A DNA stretch of 64,000 nt from Devriesea agamarum. Lineage in GTDB: Bacteria; Actinomycetota; Actinomycetes; Actinomycetales; Dermabacteraceae. This document shows positions 17,381 to 26,097 of this stretch, piece after piece; the first letter of the stretch is position 1; every line of letters starts with the position of its first letter. Position numbers and translations under genes: made by a program. The notes beneath the pieces are model-generated. The model saw only the letters and a program-made list of their open reading frames with translations. It searched no databases and had not been told where the DNA came from. The stretch lies in NCBI RefSeq assembly GCF_900070355.1, contig NZ_LN849456.1, positions 2,294,001-2,358,000 of the forward strand, written 5' to 3'.

Positions 17381-19774
17381 ATGCCCGCGAACCCATTGCG
17401 CACCACCGCTGCCGACCGGCTGTCGTCCCCACCTCGTTTCCCTGCTGCGAGCATCATCGGGTATCCGCGGATAGGCCGTGACCGCGAGCTGAAAAAAGCC
17501 GAGGAAGCGTATTGGGCTGGGAGCATCGACCAGGCCGCATTAGAGGACGAAGCCCGTCGTGTCCGCGCTGCTACCCGGATTCGTCTAGCTGAACTGGGAC
17601 TGGATGAGCCGTCAGCCCGTCCAGACACATTTAGTTTTTACGACCAGGTGCTTGATGTGGCCGTCACTGTCGGTGCTATTTCTGCCCGGTTTGGAAACAT
17701 TGCTCATCCCTCGCATCCGATCGACCTCAATGATTACTTCACGCTTGCCCGCGGACACGCCACCCAGGTGCCGTTGGAAATGACCAAATGGTTCGACTCC
17801 AACTATCACTACCTGGTGCCTGAAATTGGGCCTTCCACCGCGCTGCGACTGGCATCGCGCCGACTCATCGATCAGGTGCGAGAAGCCGCTGCCGACGGCG
17901 ACATTGTGCGGCCAGTGCTGGTGGGACCGGTGACATTCCTCCTGCTCGCGAAGCCTGAGCCGGGAGCACCCGCGGGCTTTGATCCGCTGGATCGCTTGGA
18001 TGATCTGGTGGGGGTATATGCCGAATTGCTGTCCGAACTGCGCGCCGCCGGAGCGCAGTGGGTGCAGCTGGATGAACCGGGGTTGGTAGCCGATCAGCGA
18101 ATTGATTCCACCCAGCTCGCCGATGCCATCGCTCGTGCTGAAGGACGTTTAGCTGCTCTCGCCTCCCGGCCGGCGCTGTTTGTGACCACTCCCTACGGCG
18201 ACCTCGGCTCTCTGCTGCCGGCCCTGCTTGCCACCGGGGTGGAGGCCGTGCACCTTGACCTCGTCCGCGGCGCATTGCCATCGGTGAAGGACCTGTCCGG
18301 TCTCGGCTCGACCCAGCTCGTGGCCGGGGTGGTTGATGGACACAATGTGTGGCGCACTGATCTTGGCACCGCTGCCGCGAAACTCGCTGCGTTGGGTGAG
18401 CTGGTGACTGAGGTTGGCGGCGATGCGTCCGCTGTATCAGTCTCCACCTCCACGTCGTTACTGCACGTACCCCACGACGTCACCCGGGAAACCAGCCTGC
18501 CCGACCACCTGGTGCGCGCACTCGCCTTCGCCGACCAGAAAGTGCAGGAAGTGCTCGCCCTGGCACAAGGCCACACCCATGACGGCTTGGCGATTACTGT
18601 CGGCCGGGTTGATGGCCCACAGTCGGTGGCGCGCACCGGTCACGGAGTTAGCCGCGAGGATGTGAGGGCGCGAGTGGCTGCGCTCACCGACGCCGACCGC
18701 ACTCGTACCGCGTACGCCGACCGGGCAGGTGTGCAGCGTGAAACCCACCAGCTGCCTCTGCTGCCCACGACCACAATTGGCTCCTTCCCGCAGACCCGCG
18801 ACGTGCGCCAAGCTCGTTCCGGTGTGCGGTCGGGGCGGATCACTCAGGACGAGTACACCCGGATCATGAGGGACGAAATCCGTCGGGTGATCGATGTGCA
18901 GGAGTCCATCGGACTAGATGTGCTGGTGCATGGGGAGCCGGAACGCAACGACATGGTGCAGTATTTCGCCGAACACCTAGATGGCTTTGCCACCACCATT
19001 CATGGCTGGGTGCAAAGCTACGGATCGCGCTGCACCAGGCCATCCATCCTGTGGGGAGATGTCACACGGCCCGCGCCGATCACCGTGGAATGGTCGGCGT
19101 ACGCGCAGTCGCTCAGCGCGCGTCCGGTTAAAGGCATGCTGACCGGTCCGGTCACGATCCTGGCCTGGTCCTTCGTGCGCGACGACCAACCCCTCGGCGA
19201 GACCGCAGACCAGGTGGCATTGGCACTGCGGGATGAAATAGCAGATCTTGAAACGGCCGGTATCGGCATCATCCAGGTCGACGAACCGGCGCTGCGCGAA
19301 CTGCTGCCACTGCGCGGGGCCGACCAGGGCGAGTATCTGCGCTGGTCTGTCGGCTCGTTCCGGCTCGCTACGGCGGGGGCGCAAGATTCCACGCAGATTC
19401 ATACCCATTTGTGCTACAGCGAGTTCGGCGAGGTGATCGATGCTATTGACGCCCTCGATGCCGATGTCACCAGCATTGAATCTGCCCGCTCCAAAATGGA
19501 GATTCTCAGTGCGCTGGATACGTGCGACTTTGCCCGTGGGATTGGTCCAGGCGTGTGGGACATTCACTCCCCGCGGGTGCCATCCGCTGAGGAAATAAGT
19601 GATTTGCTTCGCTCAGCGCTGCGACATGTTCCCGCGGATCGACTGTGGGTTAACCCGGACTGCGGTTTGAAAACCCGCGGCTACCTGGAAACGGAGGCAA
19701 GCCTCATTAATCTGGTGTCCGCTACTCGCCAGGTTCGCGAGCACATTGTCCCGGGGTTGGTCGGTGTAGGGTAA
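17381..19774 (+). CDS. metE: Cobalamin-independent methionine synthase
   Basis: 797 aa, slightly longer than the usual 750-760 because of an N-terminal extension. Transfers the methyl group of 5-methyl-THF-polyglutamate to homocysteine. Start ATG 17381 is set by GGAGG four bases upstream; the longer in-frame ORF reaching 17264 has no site. The N-terminal (IIGYPRIGRDRELKKAEEAYW) and C-terminal (TTTIGSFPQTRDVRQAR) barrels are both present. Zinc ligands expected from E. coli MetE are His676 and Cys678 (IHTHLCYSEF), the Glu in DVTSIESARSKME and Cys761 (NPDCGLKTR). It follows metF. Confidence 0.96.
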   Translation: MPANPLRTTAADRLSSPPRFPAASIIGYPRIGRDRELKKAEEAYWAGSIDQAALEDEARRVRAATRIRLAELGLDEPSARPDTFSFYDQVLDVAVTVGAISARFGNIAHPSHPIDLNDYFTLARGHATQVPLEMTKWFDSNYHYLVPEIGPSTALRLASRRLIDQVREAAADGDIVRPVLVGPVTFLLLAKPEPGAPAGFDPLDRLDDLVGVYAELLSELRAAGAQWVQLDEPGLVADQRIDSTQLADAIARAEGRLAALASRPALFVTTPYGDLGSLLPALLATGVEAVHLDLVRGALPSVKDLSGLGSTQLVAGVVDGHNVWRTDLGTAAAKLAALGELVTEVGGDASAVSVSTSTSLLHVPHDVTRETSLPDHLVRALAFADQKVQEVLALAQGHTHDGLAITVGRVDGPQSVARTGHGVSREDVRARVAALTDADRTRTAYADRAGVQRETHQLPLLPTTTIGSFPQTRDVRQARSGVRSGRITQDEYTRIMRDEIRRVIDVQESIGLDVLVHGEPERNDMVQYFAEHLDGFATTIHGWVQSYGSRCTRPSILWGDVTRPAPITVEWSAYAQSLSARPVKGMLTGPVTILAWSFVRDDQPLGETADQVALALRDEIADLETAGIGIIQVDEPALRELLPLRGADQGEYLRWSVGSFRLATAGAQDSTQIHTHLCYSEFGEVIDAIDALDADVTSIESARSKMEILSALDTCDFARGIGPGVWDIHSPRVPSAEEISDLLRSALRHVPADRLWVNPDCGLKTRGYLETEASLINLVSATRQVREHIVPGLVGVG

Positions 19775-19864
19775 TGGCGGAAACTTCGGAAACACTGTGA
19801 CACGGAAGTCGGATCCGAGGTTTCTCGATCCCATTTCCCGCAGTGTCCCGAAGGGGGAGCCAGG

Positions 19865-22690
19865 ATGCCCGAGCCATATGAATACGGTGGCGAACACTCG
19901 AAGAAGGGCCAAGGGGGTGAAGCGTCACCCCCGCCAGGTCCTCCGCCCGCTGCTGGCGGTCCGGCCCCAACCCATCGCGCACCAGTAGGAGGCCCAGGCC
20001 AGGGCAGCGGCCCGGTCCCGCCGACTCCTCCGGCTGGACCACAGGGGCCACCGGCTGGTCCGCAGGGCCCTGGTAACATGCCTGCCGCCGGTGCGCCGGG
20101 ATCTGCCGTCATGCAGTCCCCCGGCGGGCACCCGGGCATGACCCCGCCCTCAGCGAATACCGGATTGGATTTCAGCCGGCTCGGTATCACCAACCCGCTT
20201 CCGTCGCTGGCCGTGACCGGGATTTCCTATCTGGTCACCCTGATCGTGTCCTTTGGGCTGGGGGTGATGGCGCTCTTCTTAACCGCCATGGCATTCTCCA
20301 GCTCAGGGCCACGGAGGGGCGCAGACTTTTCCAGCCTTCAAGAAACCTTCTCAGGTTTCGGGTTCGTCGTGCGCTCCGCATTCCAGTTCATCGCGCTCGC
20401 CTTCTTCGGTGAGGTGGGCATCAACAGCGTGGACGGGACCCAAGCCGGCGTGGTGATGGTGCCCTTCTTATTGCTCCTCATCAATGCGGGAATCATGGTG
20501 CTGGGCGGACGCTTTATTCAGCGTCGTCAGCCGAGCACCAGCCCGCTCGGGATCTGGGCACACTCTCTCCTGAGCGGCCTGGTGATGGCTATCGTGGTCG
20601 TCCTGTTCGCCTTTATGGCGGCGTTCAACGTGCCGGCAGGGCCCGGTTTTGCCGGGGGAGATTTCCATGGTGCCGGGGCGCGCAGCTTCTTCGGCGCGTT
20701 CATCATCACGACGCTGATGCTGGCATGCGGACGTTTCAGCGTGCGTCCGAATTCCGTATGGTGGATCCGCCTGCACGATGTGTGGGCCGCTATTCGCCTC
20801 GCGATTGGCCACACGGTGGTTTTCGTCATCCTCGCGGGCGTGTGGGGTTTCCTCTGCATCACCGTGGCGTCCCTCCTCGCGGGGGATGGACTTGGCTTCC
20901 TCGCGGTTTTGCTCATCGTCCCGGTGGTGTTGGGCCAGGTCATTGCGTTCGTCGCGGGGCTTGGAATGCTGTCCTCGGTTTCGCGAGAAGGCTCCTCGAA
21001 CTTGATGTTTGGTGGCCAAACCAGCATCAGTGATTCCATGTCGATGTTCGGCATGCTGCCCTGGTACGTCTGGCTGGTGTGGATCCTGATTGGTCTGGCA
21101 TTGCTTGTGCTGATGTCCATCGCCTGGGATCGCTACCGGCCCCGTCCGACTGACACGGTAGGTAACGTGGTGTCGTGGGCGGCTTTGCCCGTGGTGTACT
21201 TCGTCGGTTCGATTCTGCTGATGATGATTGGTGGCATTTCTGGTTATGCCTCCATGGGTCGCCTTGCAAACTTCAACATGTCGATCGGCTTGGCTGTGTG
21301 GACCCCGCTGCTCGGCATTGTGCTGGGCGCCATTATCGAAGGACTCTCCCGCGTGCTCGGCCCCTTGGCACAGGGCATCATCCCCGGTCGGATTGGGCGC
21401 CGTCTGCGTCCAGAAGCGGCTTTGGTGGCGGCAGCTGCTGCAACCGTGCCTGCGGGTGCCGGTGTTGCGGCCACGGGCGGTCCGGGTGCCGGAGTTCCCG
21501 GTACAGGTGGTCCTGAGCTGGGCGCTGCCCCGGCGGCTCAGCAGCCGATATCCGGCGCTCAGGCGCCCGGTGCTCAGACATTTGGCCCCCAGGTGTCCGG
21601 TGCGCAGGGGAATACCGCAACCGCGTCTGTGCTCCCGACGACCGAACGCAAGCCACTCTCACCGAAAGCCAAGAAGCGCCTCGTCCTCGGCAGTGTGATC
21701 GGTGGCGGAGTCTTGGTCGTGGCGGTCGCACTGCTGATCACGGTCAATGTGGTGGGCAGTATGTTCTCGCCGCGTCACACCGTCGAGTCGTACCTCGACG
21801 CGCTCAAAGATGGGCGGGTTGAGGAGGCGATGAAGATTGCTGACCCGCTTGTTGAGAAGGATAAAAAAGTTCTTCTGACTGATGAAGTTTACGGTCCAGC
21901 TAAAAAGAAGATCGACGGGTACACGATCGCCACGGTCGAGGATAAGGGCGATACCGCAACCGTGGATGTTCAGGTAACGCAAGATGGTAGGCCGGCGTGG
22001 GTGAAGTTTAATCTGCGCCGCTCCGGAACCGAATGGTTAGTGTTTCCTCGTTGGGCGTTAGACCGACAGGAAATTCCAAGTATTTCTGCCACCGTCCCCG
22101 AGGGGACTCAGAAGATCCTCGTGAACGGGAAAGCTGTCGATGTGAAAGGGTTAATTAAAGACGGATCGCTGTCGCTTCCGGTATTTCCCGGAGAATACAC
22201 GGTGAGCATCCCTACGGATGGAAAACTTTTTGAGTCGAGCAACTCAAAAACCTGGGTCTCGGCCGACTACTTAGGGCAAGGTTTTTCAGTCGAGGCTAGA
22301 GATCTCAAGTTCTCCCTGACAGAAGCTGGGAAAAAAGAGCTCGACAAACAGGTGCGAGCCAAGATCGACAAATGTGCTCAATCTACTGAAACTAATCCTG
22401 TGGATTGCCCCTTGGAGGCATATGTTTACTTTGGTGAAAATCAGGAAAAGAAAGGCTCGTGGGCTATAGTCAGCTACCCGACCCTTGAGGTCGATGACTA
22501 CCGTAATGGTCGTTGGCATTTCAGCACCGACTACTCGTCAGGTCGAGGGAAAGCCACCTTCAGCTATCAGAGAACTGGGTTTGACGGGACTCAAACGCAA
22601 GAGAAGCAAGATAGCACTTTCACTGTTGCTGGAGATGTGACGATAGCACCGGACAGCAAGAGCCTCCAGATTAAGTACTCCGACTACTGA
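19865..22690 (+). CDS. Polytopic membrane protein with Pro-rich N-terminus and extracytoplasmic C-terminal domain
   Basis: 941 aa, ATG preceded by GGGGGAG. Residues 1-110 are Pro/Gly-rich and probably cytoplasmic. About ten hydrophobic helices follow to residue ~520, then an Ala/Gly/Pro linker and one more helix (RLVLGSVIGGGVLVVAVALLI). The final ~300 residues begin SPRHTVESYLDALKDGRVEEAM, a pattern seen in NTF2-like/DUF4878-type extracellular domains, and continue as a soluble, Lys-rich domain. No enzymatic motif was recognised. From about 21800 the coding GC drops and AT-rich codons appear (AAAAAAGTT, GATAAAAAAG), suggesting that the 3' part has a different origin. It lies alone between metE and the RHS remnant. 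Confidence 0.75.
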   Translation: MPEPYEYGGEHSKKGQGGEASPPPGPPPAAGGPAPTHRAPVGGPGQGSGPVPPTPPAGPQGPPAGPQGPGNMPAAGAPGSAVMQSPGGHPGMTPPSANTGLDFSRLGITNPLPSLAVTGISYLVTLIVSFGLGVMALFLTAMAFSSSGPRRGADFSSLQETFSGFGFVVRSAFQFIALAFFGEVGINSVDGTQAGVVMVPFLLLLINAGIMVLGGRFIQRRQPSTSPLGIWAHSLLSGLVMAIVVVLFAFMAAFNVPAGPGFAGGDFHGAGARSFFGAFIITTLMLACGRFSVRPNSVWWIRLHDVWAAIRLAIGHTVVFVILAGVWGFLCITVASLLAGDGLGFLAVLLIVPVVLGQVIAFVAGLGMLSSVSREGSSNLMFGGQTSISDSMSMFGMLPWYVWLVWILIGLALLVLMSIAWDRYRPRPTDTVGNVVSWAALPVVYFVGSILLMMIGGISGYASMGRLANFNMSIGLAVWTPLLGIVLGAIIEGLSRVLGPLAQGIIPGRIGRRLRPEAALVAAAAATVPAGAGVAATGGPGAGVPGTGGPELGAAPAAQQPISGAQAPGAQTFGPQVSGAQGNTATASVLPTTERKPLSPKAKKRLVLGSVIGGGVLVVAVALLITVNVVGSMFSPRHTVESYLDALKDGRVEEAMKIADPLVEKDKKVLLTDEVYGPAKKKIDGYTIATVEDKGDTATVDVQVTQDGRPAWVKFNLRRSGTEWLVFPRWALDRQEIPSISATVPEGTQKILVNGKAVDVKGLIKDGSLSLPVFPGEYTVSIPTDGKLFESSNSKTWVSADYLGQGFSVEARDLKFSLTEAGKKELDKQVRAKIDKCAQSTETNPVDCPLEAYVYFGENQEKKGSWAIVSYPTLEVDDYRNGRWHFSTDYSSGRGKATFSYQRTGFDGTQTQEKQDSTFTVAGDVTIAPDSKSLQIKYSDY

Positions 22691-22739
22691 GATCTGTCTG
22701 GATTCTGAAATCATTGTTGTCCATGTGAGCGATTAACGA

Positions 22740-22792
22740 TTGAGCTCGGCCGCGACGAGAGGATACTTTCCTCCGTCATGGGCCGGGCTCAA
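22740..22792 (+). terminator. Intrinsic-terminator-like hairpin after the 941-aa gene
   Basis: Outer arms TTGAGCTCGGCC (22740-22751) and GGCCGGGCTCAA (22781-22792) pair with one T-G wobble, with an inner GAGGA/TCCTC helix, followed by ATTCTTGTGGTT. It lies about 50 nt after the stop. Confidence 0.6.
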
Positions 22793-22797
22793 TTCTT

Positions 22798-24430
22798 GTG
22801 GTTGAAGGGTCGTCTCGGGTGTGTGGATGGGTGAAACGGGACTGTGCCCCGTGTGGGTGGGAACATGCGAGTGGGGTGGACCGGTGTGTGCGGGCTCTAA
22901 CTGAATGCGGGAGGGTGTGGTGGGTTGGGGAGGATGTGACGACCTTGGGGTGTGTAAGTGGTGTGGTGACTCTGGCTGATAACACGGGTTGTGATGCTTT
23001 CCAGGTTGATAGCCCGGTGGATGCTGTGGGGTTGCGATCGTGGGTGCATGACTCAGGTGGTCGGCTGATCCGTGAGACTGGTCCGGAGGGGACCCGAACC
23101 TATACCTATGACTCCGCGGGGCAGCTCACCGCGGTTATGTATCCGGATGTGTCCTCGGCGCGGTTTGTGTGTGATGGGCTCGGACGACGGGTCCGGGAGA
23201 CCGGTTCGGATGGGGTGGTGAGGGAGTATGGGTGAGATACCCGTAGCTATCTGAACACTGTGACTATGCGTGATGCGGAGGGGACGGCCCTTCGTGAGTG
23301 TCGGGTGCGGGTTGATGCTGTGGGTGAGCTCGCCGTGATCGGCAGCACCCCGGTGTGGTGGGATACCGCCAGCCCCTACCCGACACTAATGGGTGTTGGG
23401 GAGAGTCAGGTGCTCTCGGTTCCGGGTGTGGGCACGGGTGGTCTATCGATTGGTGGCTTGGAGTGGATGGATGCCCGGGCCTATGACCCGACAACGCGTG
23501 GCTTTTTGTCGATGGATCCGTTAGAACCCATCCTCGGATCAGACTGGGCAGGAAACCCGTACTCGTACGCGGGGAACAACCCGTTAAATATGGTGGACCC
23601 GACGGGGCTGCGCCCGTTAACGGATGCGGAGCTGAAGGAGTTTGACCGGTCCAGTCGGGGTCATTGGGAATGCTTCGCTGGCACCGCACTCGTTATAGCG
23701 GGCGTGGCGTTGATGTGTACCGGTTTCGGCGGTCCAATAGGCGTGGTGATCATCGGGGCTGTATTGGGAGCTATGACCTCTGCGGGTGCATGCGTTATTT
23801 CGCAAAAAGCCGTTGCCGGTGAGGTTGACTAGGGCCAGGTTGGTAAGGATGCTGTTGCTGGTGCGGTGAGTGGTGGTGCGACAGTGTTGGGCAAGGTTGC
23901 AGGCATAGCTGGACGTGGGAGTCGGATTGTGAAGCCTTTTGCGTAGCAGTGTGGTGCGTGGGTCCCTTGCTAATGGCTTTGGTGGGGCGGCGGGTAACGT
24001 CGCCGCGACAGCGCTTGATCCTAACGCTGATCACAGCCTTCAAGGGTATGCGAGTGCCGCGGGACGGGGTTTTGTGGTCAGTGGTGCGGGCTCTTTTGTG
24101 GCTGGTAAAGCCGGTCCGGCTTATGGGGCGCGTGTAGCAACCGAACATCCGGAGTTAAATAAGGTCGTATCTAAAATTGCGCGGCATGCTGCCCCAAGGA
24201 ATGTTGCGGGTATTCTCGACGAACAGTTTGCTGATCGGACGATTGGGGCGGCGACTTCCATGGCGAATGTTCTTCTAGAACCAGGTGCTTCAGAAGCCAA
24301 AGCAGTATTAGAAGCAATAATTGAAGGGGCAGCTAATGGCGGTGGTGGCCCAACTTCGGGTCTTCACGCGAGGGCTTCGGTGCGAATGAGGAGTATGCAT
24401 GGTCAAACGCAGTCTAGCGAAGAGTGCTAG
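22798..24430 (+). pseudogene. Truncated RHS/YD-repeat protein, degraded (polymorphic toxin-like C-terminus)
   Basis: RHS repeats are clear from about 22960: RLIRETGPEGTRTYTYDSAGQL, then RARAYDP-like core MDARAYDPTTRGFLSMDPLEP and the NPYSYAGNNPLNMVDPTGL junction that ends RHS cores. The reading frame is interrupted three times: TGA at 23233-23235 (probably a mutated TGG in EYGW-D), TAG at 23830-23832 (possibly CAG), and a one-base shift near the T-run at 23937-23940, where removing one T joins the frames (VKPLRSSVVRGSLANG). The tail after the junction has Gly/Ala-rich hydrophobic helices and runs to 24430. The N-terminal part of the protein is missing, so this is a remnant. No toxin domain was recognised. 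Confidence 0.78.
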
Positions 24431-24560
24431 ATCACGGCAGGAGAGAATAAAGATCGGCTGCTGCACGGCACTGTACTATCACTGTTTGCTATTATCATTC
24501 TTTTTCTTTTCAATCTATTTTCTGATAAGGTTGACATTAAACAATAGTAATGTGAAGTAA
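24399..24560 (+). CDS. Small membrane protein candidate (53 aa)
   Basis: ATG 24399 lies five bases after GAGGAG (24388-24393), a good ribosome binding site. The product has a basic N-terminus (VKRSLAKSARSRQERIK) and one strongly hydrophobic helix (about 24-45, YYHCLLLSFFFFSIYFLIRL). It overlaps the end of the RHS remnant in another frame. Codon use is AT-rich, like the following gene. It could be an immunity protein or a chance ORF; no family recognised. Confidence 0.35.
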   Translation: MVKRSLAKSARSRQERIKIGCCTALYYHCLLLSFFFFSIYFLIRLTLNNSNVK

Positions 24561-24927
24561 TTTCGGCTCACGGCACTCACGTGTCGTAGCTACTGATGAA
24601 GGATCAACCGCCTTTACCAGTACTCAGTATAGGCCAAAAACTGTGGGCCGATAGCAATCGGTAAAGGTTTAAATATAAAAGTATAAGGAGGAAGTTACGA
24701 AGCAATCTTACCTGAACGGGAATATTTATTTGACATATGCTAGTTTTCTCGAATTATTTGGATGAACATGATGTCGGAACATTCCTTCGCCGCAGTCTTA
24801 TCTTGTGATAAATTGACGCCATAAAGATCGTACCGCAGATGCCGGTGATGGTAATTCAAAATATCAGTCCTGTGTATTTTTGTGTAAAGTATTTACATTA
24901 AGAATCCGAGTAGAGTGAGGAGCGTGC
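24561..24927. other. AT-rich intergenic stretch with a possible gene remnant
   Basis: No gene. At 24684-24699 an AAGGAGGAAGTT ribosome-binding-site-like sequence precedes ACG AAG CAA TCT and a 22-codon open frame (TKQSYLNGNIYLTYASFLELFG then stop); an ATG mutated to ACG would explain it. Otherwise the stretch is AT-rich and unassigned. Confidence 0.4.
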
Positions 24928-25353
24928 ATGGCCGTGTGTAGTCGACCGAAAAATAAGCGGACGTGGTGGGATGCCGTTAAAACTTGGTTAACGTTTATCT
25001 TTTTGTTCTTGTGTTTAGTTTTTGATGCTACGTTTCTTGCGAGTCCTTACTTAGATACGCTGGGCATTCAGGAGTGGCTTTGCGAAGTGAAATCAACGTC
25101 AACATATATTAAAAATAAGGGGGGAAGTAAAAATAGTATAGGCTCGCCTGGGGTAGTCATATACACGAAGGAGTGCGGTCGAATCATATATTCCTGGGGT
25201 GTTAATGACAGCAATAGGGATAAGCTGGCAAGATCATTTAAGGTGGGGCATGAATATATTTTTGAAATTGGCTGGTTTTCTAGAGTTATCATGAAAAGTT
25301 TTCCCAATGGGATTCCGTCGGTGCAATCATATCGTTTGGCTAATGATGCTTAA
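24928..25353 (+). CDS. AT-rich hypothetical protein with one N-terminal membrane helix
   Basis: 141 aa, ATG preceded by GAGGAG at six bases. A short basic N-terminus (CSRPKNKRTWWDAVK) leads to one hydrophobic helix (about 20-42), then a soluble domain with several Cys and Tyr (CEVKSTSTY, GVVIYTKECGRIIYSWGV). GC content is far below neighbouring genes and codon use is AT-rich, suggesting horizontal acquisition. Its position after the RHS remnant is where immunity proteins of polymorphic toxins usually sit, but no Imm family was recognised. Function unknown. Confidence 0.6.
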   Translation: MAVCSRPKNKRTWWDAVKTWLTFIFLFLCLVFDATFLASPYLDTLGIQEWLCEVKSTSTYIKNKGGSKNSIGSPGVVIYTKECGRIIYSWGVNDSNRDKLARSFKVGHEYIFEIGWFSRVIMKSFPNGIPSVQSYRLANDA

Positions 25354-26097
25354 ATATTTACATGTATAAGGATATGAACTCCACCGTATGGAGGCTCAAT
25401 GGCGGGTAAAGGTGCACCGGTGGCCTAGCATGAGCGTTTATGCAAAGTCTTGGATATCGGTAAAAGATTGCGCATGACCACGCGCAATCGGACGAAAACT
25501 ACGAAGCTACTGCGAGAAGCTGCAAGCATTGGCTGATGCTAGGCGGCGGGTGTGCGGTGGTAGCTTTTATTGTGACGGGTTTTCCTAAAGAGGATGTTTG
25601 GGTATTTGGGTATTCAGCAGCGATATAGTGGCATAGTTCCTGTTCAGGGGCGAGGAACGCTCCGCTGGAGGCAGGGGATCCGTGACGCTTGTGAGTGTAG
25701 GCGTACACAATAAAAACCATGGATAAATATCTATTACCAGTAGCGTGGACCTTAGAATCCAGTACGAGGAGACGGACACCTGTATCTCCGAACATGAATA
25801 CATTTTTGCGTTCGCTGGTAGCCCCAGGTCGTTATGCTGACGACGATGCCCAAGGCTGTCCCGTATGCACAGTCTTATCGTCTCGTGGAATAACGCAACT
25901 AAATAGTGGCTTCGTGGGTGCTTCGGATATCACCGCATGCTATCCCCGACGTAAACCCGAGCTGCTAGCTAGCTCAGCCTCCCGCGCTCCTTACCCTGCG
26001 CCATCACACTCCGCACCCTAACCCGCACCCGGCCCGTGCGGGTCTAAACCTGGTTCCCAGCACCGAGCGGGTCTATGCCATACGCAGGCGACTCGGG
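25354..26097. other. Gene-free stretch after the RHS island
   Basis: About 740 bp. Two overlapping ORFs (25499-25795 minus, 25719-26021 plus) exist, but neither has a ribosome binding site or family resemblance. A GC-rich inverted repeat lies at 26021-26043 (ACCCGCAC / GTGCGGGT), probably a terminator-like hairpin for the exporter gene that ends at 26098 on the minus strand. Composition is mixed, in keeping with a decayed insertion. Confidence 0.5.

Noticed and set aside
25499-25795. 98-aa minus-strand ORF in the gene-free stretch
   Set aside because: Composition is plausible, but no ribosome binding site or family resemblance; overlaps another ORF of equal quality.
25719-26021. 100-aa plus-strand ORF
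   Set aside because: No ribosome binding site and no family resemblance; treated as chance.
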